From Fimbriimonadaceae bacterium (lineage in GTDB: Bacteria; Armatimonadota; Fimbriimonadia; Fimbriimonadales; Fimbriimonadaceae), in NCBI GenBank assembly GCA_019638795.1, contig JAHBTB010000004.1, positions 1 to 64,000 on the forward strand: a stretch of 64,000 nucleotides of DNA. Direction: 5' to 3'. Position numbers and translations under genes: made by a program. Shown here one piece after another: positions 43,133 to 50,562 of the stretch; positions within the stretch are counted from its first letter, which is position 1, and each line of letters begins with the position of its first letter. The notes beneath the pieces are model-generated. The model had not been told where the DNA came from and made no database searches. It saw only the letters and a list, made by a program, of their open reading frames with translations.

Positions 43133-43198
43133 CCGTGTGACCCGACCGTCCGGATGGGTGCCACTGGTGCTAACCAGTGCGATTCGCCGGGCGGCCAC
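43133..43198 (+). other. Possible structured RNA element or degenerate tRNA-like sequence
   Basis: GGCCG pairs with CGGCC at the ends, enclosing ACCC/GGGT and CACTGG/CCAGTG hairpins (loop TGCTAA). The layout recalls a cloverleaf but lacks a T-loop and has a 6-nt loop, so it is not a functional tRNA. Confidence 0.25.
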
Positions 43199-43244
43199 TT
43201 AGGGGCAGGCGGTGAGCGCCGTACAATCAACCTGAGGCACGGGC

Positions 43245-43484
43245 ATGCGGGACTTTGAGTTCAGGCAGAGACAAGCGGCGAAGCGGAAGATCTGGGCCAA
43301 GCAGATCGTCTCCCGCTGGCGCGACCCCGAGAGCCCGGAGGTGCGCCGCGAAGTCGGGCGCATCGCCACGACGCACACCTTCTGCGGTTGCATGACGTGC
43401 CGTTGGCCGAAGATCGGGGACGTGCCGACCCCACAACGCAGGCGGTCCGTCGATGCTGACAGCGACGCGTGTCTTGACGATTGA
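43245..43484 (+). CDS. Small Cys-containing protein, unknown
   Basis: A 79-residue basic protein beginning MRDFEFRQRQAAKRKIWAKQ and containing CGCMTCRWPK. The layout (R-x-x-R..K.K.....W......G...TH..C.C..CR.PR) matches small conserved proteins found in many bacteria, often beside mobile DNA, whose function is unknown. The three Cys could form part of a zinc site. The start has no strong ribosome-binding site. Confidence 0.55.
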   Translation: MRDFEFRQRQAAKRKIWAKQIVSRWRDPESPEVRREVGRIATTHTFCGCMTCRWPKIGDVPTPQRRRSVDADSDACLDD

Positions 43485-43551
43485 CAAGGGTCGCCAACGT
43501 AAAGCGGCTGGGTGCATGGCCGTCGGCCGAAGCCGGCCCGTCGCGGCGCGG

Positions 43552-43770
43552 CTAGCCGGCGATCTTGACGTATTCCAAGGCCGTCCCCGGCTTGGGCACT
43601 GGGCTGCCGTCGGCGCGGGCCGACTCAATCCACACCTCGATGGCCTCGCGGATGTGCTCGATCGCTTCGTCGCGCGTGACGCCCCAGCTGGAGCACCCGG
43701 GCAGATCCGGAGCATAAACGGAATACCTTCCGTCATCTTCCTGTTCAAGCACGATGGGATATGCGATCAT
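43552..43770 (-). CDS. hicB: HicB-family antitoxin
   Basis: A 72-residue HicB: YPIVLEQEDDGRYSVYAPDL, PGCSSWGVTRDEAIEHI and REAIEVWIES are the partial RNase-H-fold signature of this family. No DNA-binding tail is present. HicB neutralises HicA, an mRNA interferase. It overlaps the 3' end of the hicA frame by 4 bp (ATGA), the normal hicA-hicB order. Its partner toxin is frameshifted. Confidence 0.87.
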   Translation of the reverse strand: MIAYPIVLEQEDDGRYSVYAPDLPGCSSWGVTRDEAIEHIREAIEVWIESARADGSPVPKPGTALEYVKIAG

Positions 43771-43951
43771 TTCTTCAGGCCGGACTTCTTGAGTATATCA
43801 TTCAAAGTTCCTTTTGGCAGATCGCCCGCATGCATCGGAACGACCACCCGCCCCGGCTTCGACGCATGCTTGTAGACGGCGTGGACCCCTTCTGCCGATC
43901 CAGAAACCACCCGGCGGCATCCATCTGCGAGACCACCTCCTTCGCCGTCAT
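43767..43951 (-). pseudogene. hicA: HicA-family toxin with a -1 frameshift
   Basis: From ATG 43951 the frame reads MTAKEVVSQMDAAGWFLDRQKGS and then loses homology and stops early. The next frame continues HAVYKHASKPGRVVVPM, HAGDLPKGTLNDILKKSGL to the stop at 43767. One missing base in the run GGGGTCCACG (about 43880-43889) accounts for this, because HicA normally reads KGSHAVYKH and that His is catalytic. The toxin is therefore probably inactive unless the ribosome slips on the G run. Total length restored would be about 61 residues, normal for HicA. Confidence 0.85.
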
Positions 43952-43991
43952 GGCTCCAGAGCATAACTCGCCGCCAAAGCGAGGGTCAGAC

Positions 43992-44636
43992 CTAAGGCAG
44001 CCACGATTCCAGCGCCGCCGAGATGTCCGCCTCGACGTCCCGGCGTGTCCGGCCCGACGATTTCTTGACCGCGTAGCTGTGGTCGGCGCCTTCGATCCAG
44101 TTCAGCCGCCAAACCGCCGGTGACAGCGTCGCGACGGTCGCGTCCATGATCTCCCGGGTGCAAAAGTCGTCCGCGGTGCCGTTGAGCTGCAGCGTCGGGG
44201 TTTGGACCAGGCGGAGGTGGTCTTTGCGCAGCTTTTCCAGCTGTCCCGGCGGGTGCAGGGGGTAGCCGAAGAGCAGCAGACCGTCCGCGGTGCGCCCCTC
44301 CGCCTCGACCATCGACGCCACACGCCCGCCCATCGAGTGGCCGCCGATGACGAGCCTTTCGGGCTTCAGCTCTTCGCGGACCGAGGCGACGACGGCGCGG
44401 TAGGTCTCCATGAGGACGGGCATCCGGTCGGGCATGCCCTTGCCCAGGGCGCGGTAGAGGAAATTGAACCGCACCACCGAGGCCCCCGCCCCGCGCACCA
44501 GCCCGGCCAGCCACTCCATGGTCTTGTTCTCCATGTGGCTGCCCGCGCCGTGGGCGAGGACGACGACCGTGGGGCGGACGTCGTCGTCCGCCAGCACCGG
44601 CACTTCGGCGTCGCGCAGGGGCACCGTCCATCGCAT
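43992..44636 (-). CDS. Alpha/beta hydrolase (TEX30/KANL3-like family)
   Basis: A 214-residue alpha/beta hydrolase. VVVLAHGAGSHMENKTMEW gives the oxyanion-hole region, LVIGGHSMGGRVASMV the nucleophile elbow (G-H-S-M-G), and NWIEGADHSYAVKKS the catalytic His; the Asp is in LQLNGTADDFCT. By family it should be a small serine hydrolase or esterase, substrate unknown. No signal peptide. TATCTT lies 12 nt before the ATG on the minus strand. Confidence 0.87.
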   Translation of the reverse strand: MRWTVPLRDAEVPVLADDDVRPTVVVLAHGAGSHMENKTMEWLAGLVRGAGASVVRFNFLYRALGKGMPDRMPVLMETYRAVVASVREELKPERLVIGGHSMGGRVASMVEAEGRTADGLLLFGYPLHPPGQLEKLRKDHLRLVQTPTLQLNGTADDFCTREIMDATVATLSPAVWRLNWIEGADHSYAVKKSSGRTRRDVEADISAALESWLP

Positions 44637-44711
44637 GGTCTCGATGGTTGAAGATACCGCTCACTTGAGGAAGTCGGCGACGCCCCCGGTTTGTGGCGTA
44701 GGCGGCTGGGG

Positions 44712-44717
44712 TAGGGT
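44712..44717 (+). promoter_or_regulatory. -10 hexamer TAGGGT, leaderless DUF5990-like gene
   Basis: TAGGGT ends 6 nt before ATG 44724. Confidence 0.5.
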
Positions 44718-44723
44718 GCGGGG

Positions 44724-45116
44724 ATGGACCAGGACAAGACGGTGACCCTGCGGATCGTGCTCAAGGCCCCGACGGTCGGGGCGTTCGGCGGGGTGCAGAC
44801 GGGCTCGGGGTCCGCCGGCACGGTGAAGACCTGGCGGCAGATGGAAGCGGCGGAAGAAGAGTTCACCGTCGAGGTAACGGCCAAGGGCGGGCGCCTGCCG
44901 CTGGGCGGACCGGCCGTCCAAAAAGACGCCAAGGGACGGTTCGTCTACATTGTTTGGCGCGGGGGCGAGATCAGCCGGCGGGCCAAGGTCTATATTGAGT
45001 CGGTCACGCAGGCGATGGTCGACACTGGCCGGCCTCTCACCGTCGTCCTGCCCGGCCAGGCCCGCGACGGTTTCCCTTGTTGCGCCACGGTCAAGCCTCT
45101 GACAGATTGGCAATAG
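44724..45116 (+). CDS. DUF5990-like protein
   Basis: A 130-residue protein: VTLRIVLKAPTVGAFGGVQTG, ...FVYIVWRGGEI, RRAKVYIESV and LPGQARDGFPCCATVKP. This order resembles DUF5990, a small family of unknown function; the match is by memory of the pattern. It is cytoplasmic and monocistronic, with a leaderless-type promoter. Confidence 0.6.
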   Translation: MDQDKTVTLRIVLKAPTVGAFGGVQTGSGSAGTVKTWRQMEAAEEEFTVEVTAKGGRLPLGGPAVQKDAKGRFVYIVWRGGEISRRAKVYIESVTQAMVDTGRPLTVVLPGQARDGFPCCATVKPLTDWQ

Positions 45117-45299
45117 CAGGCCGCGCCCGCCGTGCAAAAAGTACCTGCGCCCGTGAGTCTCCTGCGTGGCACACGTAATTGTGCTGAATACTCATCATGG
45201 TCGGTTGAATCAATGCGACTGGTCGGCCTTCGCGCCGCCGTTGAATTGTCGCTGGGCGGTGGCGTCCACCGGTCAGCCGGCTTGAAGAGAGGTCCTGAT

Positions 45300-45908
45300 A
45301 TGAAGCTGAAACTTGTAACCCTCGCTCTGGCGGTGGCTGCCGCCGGAACTTCCTTTGCCACCCAACTCGTGACCAACGGCGACTTTGAAGCTGGCTCTGC
45401 GGGCTGGACCGAGTCGTCGGGTGGTGGGTTCGTCATCATCGGCGACTGGAGCGGTTCGGTGGTCGATGGTGCCGGTGACCTTGGCCCGCCGACGATGACC
45501 GCCTGGCTGGGCGGCTATGAGAGCGCCGACGACAGCGTCACCCAGTCCATCTCGACCGTGTCAGGCGGGACGGCGACGCTCGACTTTGACTACTACTTTG
45601 CCAATGAAGACGTGGCGGGCTTCGATTTCCTCACCGTCTCTCTGGGCGGGGTGCAGTTGGGCGAGTACGACCTTGGCAATGATGACGCTGTCGCTCTGAA
45701 CGGCCCGATCCACATCACCCTCGACGTCAGTTCGATGATGGACGGGTCAGCTCAAGACCTGGCGTTCCGGGTCACGACCGACTCGTCGCTGAACAGCTCG
45801 GCGTTTATCGACAACGTCTCGTTGGTGGCGGACTCGGTGCCCGAGCCGGCGACAATGGCCGTCCTCGCCCTGGGTGTCGGAGCCCTCGTCCGACGACGCA
45901 AGGCCTAA
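45300..45908 (+). CDS. PEP-CTERM secreted protein
   Basis: A 202-residue exported protein: signal peptide MKLKLVTLALAVAAAGTSFA, then an NGDFEAG start and a beta-sandwich (LDFDYYFANEDVAGFDFLTV, IDNVSLVADS) that resembles carbohydrate-binding or DUF642-type passenger modules, and the sorting signal VPEPATMAVLALGVGALV-RRRK. AGAGGTCC precedes the ATG. A perfect terminator follows. It stands just before three PEP-CTERM metalloprotease genes on the other strand. Confidence 0.85.
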   Translation: MKLKLVTLALAVAAAGTSFATQLVTNGDFEAGSAGWTESSGGGFVIIGDWSGSVVDGAGDLGPPTMTAWLGGYESADDSVTQSISTVSGGTATLDFDYYFANEDVAGFDFLTVSLGGVQLGEYDLGNDDAVALNGPIHITLDVSSMMDGSAQDLAFRVTTDSSLNSSAFIDNVSLVADSVPEPATMAVLALGVGALVRRRKA

Positions 45909-45932
45909 GACGCGGTACGCCGAAGTCCAAGC

Positions 45933-45970
45933 GGGGCCCGGGCACGAGGAGTGCCGGGGCCCCGTTTTTG
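45933..45970 (+). terminator. Strong intrinsic terminator between convergent PEP-CTERM genes
   Basis: CGGGGCCC...GGGCAC pairs with GTGCC...GGGGCCCCG around GAGGA and is followed by TTTTT. Confidence 0.9.
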
Positions 45971-45980
45971 TCGGGCCGGA

Positions 45981-46748
45981 CTAGCGGACGACTTTGCGCC
46001 GGCGGGCCAGCACCGCCGCGCCCAGTCCGAGGACGGCCATTGTCGCGGGTTCGGGCACGGCGCCATAGATGTATTGGGCGCCCGCGACGTCGTCGTGGGT
46101 CAGGTTGCGGCGGGAGCCAGCGTACACGGGTTCCATGACCGAACCCTTCACGTCGGAGTGGTCCAACCCGATCGCGTGTCCGATCTCGTGGAGGAGGACA
46201 GTGTAGAGGTCGAAGTCATGGTCGGCGGTGGTGTCGTCCGCCTCGTCGACGAAGTCCCAATGGTCCGCGACGTGGACGTCGCCTCCGATCGTCCCGCCTG
46301 TACCAGAGAAGGCCTCGGTGTTTGGCCGAAAGGCATGGGCGAGCGCGAGTCCCTCGAAGTAGACCAAGGATCCGAAGCGTATGTCCCCGAGGTGGGCACC
46401 GGACGCCTGGGACCCGCCGCCGGTGACGCCCCCGTCAGCGACACGGGTCGCGGTGAGGCCACAGACGGCGGTCCACTTTGCCAAGGCTGATGCGATCATC
46501 GCTTCTTCGTCACCGGAAGTCAGCGCGTAAAAGTCAGTTGTCGCACCACCATTGTGGTGGTCAAACTGGGCGACGCGGAGACCGACACCCATGACCGACC
46601 ACGTGACGTCGCCCGGGGTGCCGTGCTCGGTCGCCATTGATTCGGCGGCGTTGCCGCCGACGTCCCACTTCGTCGATAGGAGGGCGAAGGCGTTTGCCTG
46701 GGCGGCGGCAAAGAAGATGGCGGCAGGCCAGTAATGTCGAAGCCTCAT
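45981..46748 (-). CDS. Matrixin-like zinc metalloprotease with PEP-CTERM signal (copy 1)
   Basis: A 255-residue secreted protein. Signal peptide (residues 1-20), a catalytic domain with HEIGHAIGLDH, a full HExxHxxGxxH zinc motif, followed by the SVMEPVY Met-turn, and a C-terminal VPEPATMAVLGLGAAVLARRRK sorting signal. It should be a surface or matrix endoprotease, target unknown. It is the first of three tandem paralogues on this strand, about 60-70 percent alike by eye. Confidence 0.87.
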   Translation of the reverse strand: MRLRHYWPAAIFFAAAQANAFALLSTKWDVGGNAAESMATEHGTPGDVTWSVMGVGLRVAQFDHHNGGATTDFYALTSGDEEAMIASALAKWTAVCGLTATRVADGGVTGGGSQASGAHLGDIRFGSLVYFEGLALAHAFRPNTEAFSGTGGTIGGDVHVADHWDFVDEADDTTADHDFDLYTVLLHEIGHAIGLDHSDVKGSVMEPVYAGSRRNLTHDDVAGAQYIYGAVPEPATMAVLGLGAAVLARRRKVVR

Positions 46749-46902
46749 TGTTGCTCCATATTCAAGAAGTCCAAAATGGTCACACGAAAAGTGTACATCA
46801 ACAGTGCGTAAAGTGTAGAGGCGATGTGAGTGTCTGTCCGTCTATTCCGGTTAGGGCGTGACACAGTGTTCCACAAGTGATGCACCACGACGGACAGAGA
46901 AA

Positions 46903-46933
46903 CTGGCTTGGTCAAGAGTGTTGACCAAGCCAG
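46903..46933 (-). terminator. Terminator after matrixin copy 2
   Basis: CTGGCTTGGTCAA and TTGACCAAGCCAG pair perfectly over a 5-nt loop; on the minus strand TTTCTCT follows. Confidence 0.8.
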
Positions 46934-46954
46934 ATGTCGGGTTGAGTCGGTGCC

Positions 46955-47722
46955 TTAGCGGCTGGCCTTGCGGCGTCGGATCAGGGCGGCGGCGCCCAGT
47001 CCGAGGACGGTCATCGTCGCGGGCTCGGGCACCGCGCCATAGATGTATTGGGCACCGGCGATGTCGTCGGCGGTGAGGTCGCGGCGGGAACCTTCATAGA
47101 CCGGTTCCATGACGGAGCCGTCGACTCCGGAGTGGCCGAGGCCAATGGCGTGACCGATTTCGTGAAGGAGGACGGTGTAAAGGTCAAAGTCATTGTCGGC
47201 GGCACTGTCGTTGGCCTCGTCCACCCAGTTCCAATCGCTGGCGACGTGGGTGTCGCCACCGATCGTCCCGCCCGCGCCGAAGTAGGCTTCGGTGCCTGGC
47301 TGCCACGCGTGAGCGAGCACGCCGCTGGAGAAGTTGTCGATGACGCCGATGCGGATGTCGCCGAGGTGGGCGCCGGACGCCTGAGAGCCGCCGCCCGTGA
47401 CGCCGCCGTCAGCGACGTGGACCGCCGTGAGGTTGCAGACCGCCGTCCACTTGGCGAAGATCGAGGTGATCATCGCTTCCTCGTCGCCGGAAGTCAAGGC
47501 GCTGAAATCGCCCGTCGTCGCGCCGCCGTGGTCTTCGAATCCGGTGACGCCGAGCCCGGAACCCATGATCGACCAAGTCACATAGCCCGCGGTGCCGTGG
47601 TTGGTGGCCATCGTTTCGGCGGCATTGCCTCCGACGTCCCATTTGCTGGACATGAGGGTATAGGCGTTGGCGTGAGCGGCGACAACAAGGATGCCGACAG
47701 GCAAGAGGTATCGTAGTTTCAT
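46955..47722 (-). CDS. Matrixin-like zinc metalloprotease with PEP-CTERM signal (copy 2)
   Basis: A 255-residue paralogue of the previous gene, with signal peptide MKLRYLLPVGILVVAAHANA, HEIGHAIGLGH zinc motif, SVMEPVYEGS Met-turn and VPEPATMTVLGLGAAALIRRRK. The start at ATG 47722 is set by the signal peptide; 12 further upstream codons are open but unlikely. Each paralogue carries its own hairpin, so they may be separate transcription units. Confidence 0.87.
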   Translation of the reverse strand: MKLRYLLPVGILVVAAHANAYTLMSSKWDVGGNAAETMATNHGTAGYVTWSIMGSGLGVTGFEDHGGATTGDFSALTSGDEEAMITSIFAKWTAVCNLTAVHVADGGVTGGGSQASGAHLGDIRIGVIDNFSSGVLAHAWQPGTEAYFGAGGTIGGDTHVASDWNWVDEANDSAADNDFDLYTVLLHEIGHAIGLGHSGVDGSVMEPVYEGSRRDLTADDIAGAQYIYGAVPEPATMTVLGLGAAALIRRRKASR

Positions 47723-47924
47723 CTGTTCTCCACGAGCCAAGCCGGCCTGGCATGGCACAGTGTCAAGTATCTCTCAAGTTTCAGTCCATGAAGACTTGAA
47801 TTGTCAATAACTGGTAAGTGTGTGGCTAGTGTTATTACGAGGTGTTTTGAGGAGTCGGTAGGCCTTGTCACGTCAACAACTATTCCTAACACCCACTTTT
47901 TGAAAAATGTGCGTCGGCAAGGTG

Positions 47925-47969
47925 AAGGGTCCTGGCCCCGCCAAGCATCTTGACGGGGCCAGGACCCTT
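47925..47969 (-). terminator. Long perfect hairpin after matrixin copy 3
   Basis: Sixteen-base arms beginning AAGGGTCCTGG are perfect inverted repeats around a 13-nt loop, 22 bp past the copy 3 stop. There is no immediate T-run. Confidence 0.6.
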
Positions 47970-47990
47970 GCACAGTATTCCCGACCGCGC

Positions 47991-48773
47991 TTAGCGGTTG
48001 GCTTTCCGGCGTCGGACCAGGGCCGCGGCACCGAGTCCAAGGATGGTCATCGTCGCGGGTTCGGGGACCGCACCATAGATGTACTGGGCACCGGCGATGT
48101 CGTCGGCGGTGAGAACCCGTCGCGAACCGGTGTAGTCAGGGTCCATCACCGTCCCGACCACGTCCGAGTCCTCAAGGCCGATCGCGTGCCCGACTTCGTG
48201 AAGAATGATCGTGTAGAGGTCGTAATCATCGTCGACCGCACTGTCGTTGGGGTCGTCGACCCAGTTCAAGCCACTTACAATGTGGATGTCGCCACCGATG
48301 GTGCCTCCCAGGCCAAACGTGGCCTCGGTGGATGGCATGTAGCAGTGCCCGAACTGGCTATAGTGGAAGTAGTCGATGGTGCCGATACGGATGTCGCCGA
48401 GATGACCCCCGTCCGCCTCCGCTGCTCCACCGGCGACGCCGCCGTCGGCCACGTGGGCGGTTGTAAATCCGCAGACCGCCGACCATTGGGCGAACGCCGA
48501 CGCGATCATCGCCTCTTCGTCGCTGGACGTCAGTGTGCTGAAGTCTCCGGTCGTGTGACCCGTATGGTCGTCGTCGTATCCGACGATGTCCAGGCCGGCG
48601 CCCATCACCGACCAGGTCGCAAAGCCTGGGGTACCGTGGCTGATCGACATCGATTCGGCGTTGTTGCCCCCTGCACCCCACTTACTGGGAAACGTGTTAA
48701 AGGCGTGGGCCTGAGCAGTGACAAGGAGGATGCCCGCAGGCAAGAGGGATCGAATATTCAACTTGTTCTCCAT
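47991..48773 (-). CDS. Matrixin-like metalloprotease with PEP-CTERM signal (copy 3, HExxHxxGxxD)
   Basis: A 260-residue paralogue. Signal peptide at residues ~1-24; zinc motif at residues 192-202 reads HEVGHAIGLED, so the third ligand His of copies 1 and 2 is Asp. That is the pattern of snapalysin-type enzymes and would still bind zinc. The Met-turn TVMDPDY is kept, and the end is VPEPATMTILGLGAAALVRRRK. Activity may therefore differ from its neighbours, or be lower. Confidence 0.85.
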   Translation of the reverse strand: MENKLNIRSLLPAGILLVTAQAHAFNTFPSKWGAGGNNAESMSISHGTPGFATWSVMGAGLDIVGYDDDHTGHTTGDFSTLTSSDEEAMIASAFAQWSAVCGFTTAHVADGGVAGGAAEADGGHLGDIRIGTIDYFHYSQFGHCYMPSTEATFGLGGTIGGDIHIVSGLNWVDDPNDSAVDDDYDLYTIILHEVGHAIGLEDSDVVGTVMDPDYTGSRRVLTADDIAGAQYIYGAVPEPATMTILGLGAAALVRRRKANR

Positions 48774-48895
48774 AGACCAAACCTTGCTGGTCGGTGTGCT
48801 GTCAAGTATTTATCAATTGCCTACATAAAGAAACGTCAAACAGTAAAACCTGGTAAGTATTGTCGATCTCGAGTGGACCAGACGACGTAGAGGCG

Positions 48896-50476
48896 TCACA
48901 CCGAGGCAGTGGTACTGGGGGCGGCGAACTTGACCCCGAGGTCCTCGGCCGCCGCCAGCACTTGGGTGATGATCTCCGACCGCGTCCGCAACTCGTCGGT
49001 CCATGTCGGCACGTCCAAGTAGCACTGGATGATGATGTGGAGACCGGTCGGCCCGAAGTCGTTGAGATAGGAGACGTCTGACTCGGCGACGGTGGCCCGC
49101 TCTGCGTGGAGGATGTCGCGGATGCGGGCGGCAAAAGTGTCCAATGCGCCCGGTGGGGTGCCGTATTCCACCCTTAGCACGGTGCGAAACCGCCGCTTCC
49201 GGCGCTTACCGAAGTTCTCGACGCTGGTCGTCACCAAGGTGCTGTTGGGCATGACGATCAACGAGTCCTCGAAGGTGCGGACCCGCGTCGAACGCAAGCG
49301 GATGTCTTCGACGACCCCCTCGACATCGCCGACCTTCACCCAGTCGCCGATCTTGAACGGGCGTTCGACGAGCACCATGACCGAGCCGAAGAGGTTCTCG
49401 ACGCTGTCCTTTGCCGCCAGGGCCAACATGACGCCGCCAATGCCCAGGGTAGCGAGGAAAGCGGTCACATTGACACCGACCTGGGCGAGGAGCGTGAGGC
49501 CGGCGACAAGGATGATGACCGCCATGCCAAGCCGGGAAATCACCGGGACGACGATGTCGACCTCGCCGTCGTTTCGGGCGGCGTGACGGCTCACGACGAC
49601 CTTCAGCGCGCCGTCCCACACCGCGCCGACGAAGAGCACTGCGGCGGCGTATTGGGCGAGCAAGGCGATGAACGCGGTCGCCCCAGAAAGCCCGCCGGGC
49701 AGGCCGAGGTAGGGCGTCAAACCGGCGAACACCGAAGCGAAGAGAAAGACGCCGACGGCCGATCCCGCGCGCTGGATCTCCCGGTAGCGCCCGTCCGACT
49801 TTTTGAGGCGCAGGATGACCCTACCCAGAAGCTGGGCGAGTCCCTTCGCGACGAGGGCCAGGAAGGCGCCCATCACGAGCATGATCGTGAGCAAGATCCA
49901 TTTCCACCGGGCGACACCCAAGAAGTCGGAGTGGAGTTCGGCGGGCATGGCGTCGCCAAACCACTTCGCGGGGTCGAACTTTTGCTCCCCGGGGTCCATG
50001 AGTCCGCGGATCACCGGTTTGGACTTGACTTGGTTCCACACCTCGTCGAGGCGACTCAGCGTGGTCGGGGTGAAGCGGAACGCGCCGTCCGGGCTCTTGT
50101 CGACGACCACCTCGCCGACAAGGTCACCGTTCCGGCGGTGGATGGGTACCGTGTACGGCTTTGAGTCGGGGAGGTTGGGGACCTTCTGGACGTCGATGTA
50201 GAGTTCCCGGTTGAGGATGGCCAGGAGCTTGTTGGCGAGCTGCGGGCCCTTGGTCGGGCGTTCGATGACCGGCACGCCGGTGAGGTCCAGGGTCGCCACC
50301 GCGGCCATGACGTCGCCTTCGTTCATGCCGTCGAAGAATGTCCGGAGGGTCGCCCGGGGCGAAGCCAAGGTGTCAGGGACCGCCGGACGCCCGGAGCTTG
50401 TGGCGGGGAACTGCGCCGCCGCCAACGACGTGGCGAGGGTCAAGAGTAACGCCCACCGTCCCCGCTGGCCCGTCAT
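48896..50476 (-). CDS. MscS-family mechanosensitive channel with extracytoplasmic N-terminal domain
   Basis: A 526-residue protein. A signal peptide or first helix (MTGQRGRWALLLTLATSLAAA) is followed by a large domain to ~160, then about five membrane segments, the pore helix with AFLATLGIGGVMLALAAKDSVENLFGS and the cytoplasmic VxVGDVEGVVEDIRLRSTRVRTFED beta domain, all MscS hallmarks. It should open on membrane tension. The start at ATG 50476 is preceded by TAAGAT (50485-50490, minus strand) 8 nt upstream; further upstream in-frame codons overlap the divergent peptidase start. Confidence 0.9.
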   Translation of the reverse strand: MTGQRGRWALLLTLATSLAAAQFPATSSGRPAVPDTLASPRATLRTFFDGMNEGDVMAAVATLDLTGVPVIERPTKGPQLANKLLAILNRELYIDVQKVPNLPDSKPYTVPIHRRNGDLVGEVVVDKSPDGAFRFTPTTLSRLDEVWNQVKSKPVIRGLMDPGEQKFDPAKWFGDAMPAELHSDFLGVARWKWILLTIMLVMGAFLALVAKGLAQLLGRVILRLKKSDGRYREIQRAGSAVGVFLFASVFAGLTPYLGLPGGLSGATAFIALLAQYAAAVLFVGAVWDGALKVVVSRHAARNDGEVDIVVPVISRLGMAVIILVAGLTLLAQVGVNVTAFLATLGIGGVMLALAAKDSVENLFGSVMVLVERPFKIGDWVKVGDVEGVVEDIRLRSTRVRTFEDSLIVMPNSTLVTTSVENFGKRRKRRFRTVLRVEYGTPPGALDTFAARIRDILHAERATVAESDVSYLNDFGPTGLHIIIQCYLDVPTWTDELRTRSEIITQVLAAAEDLGVKFAAPSTTASV

Positions 50477-50484
50477 GCCCCCGG

Positions 50485-50490
50485 ATCTTA
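50485..50490 (-). promoter_or_regulatory. -10 hexamer TAAGAT, leaderless mscS
   Basis: TAAGAT on the minus strand, 8 nt before ATG 50476. Confidence 0.5.
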
Positions 50491-50562
50491 CCAAGGGTCC
50501 GGCTGTCACCCCGAAAGAAAATGTTGTCCCATTGGTCGATGGTCCGGTAAAACGCAGGGGTT

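Noticed and set aside
43133..43198. tRNA-Ser (GCT) from the loop TGCTAA
   Set aside because: The stem gives a 6-nt loop, T33 cannot be placed with a paired stem, and there is no T-arm or proper acceptor.
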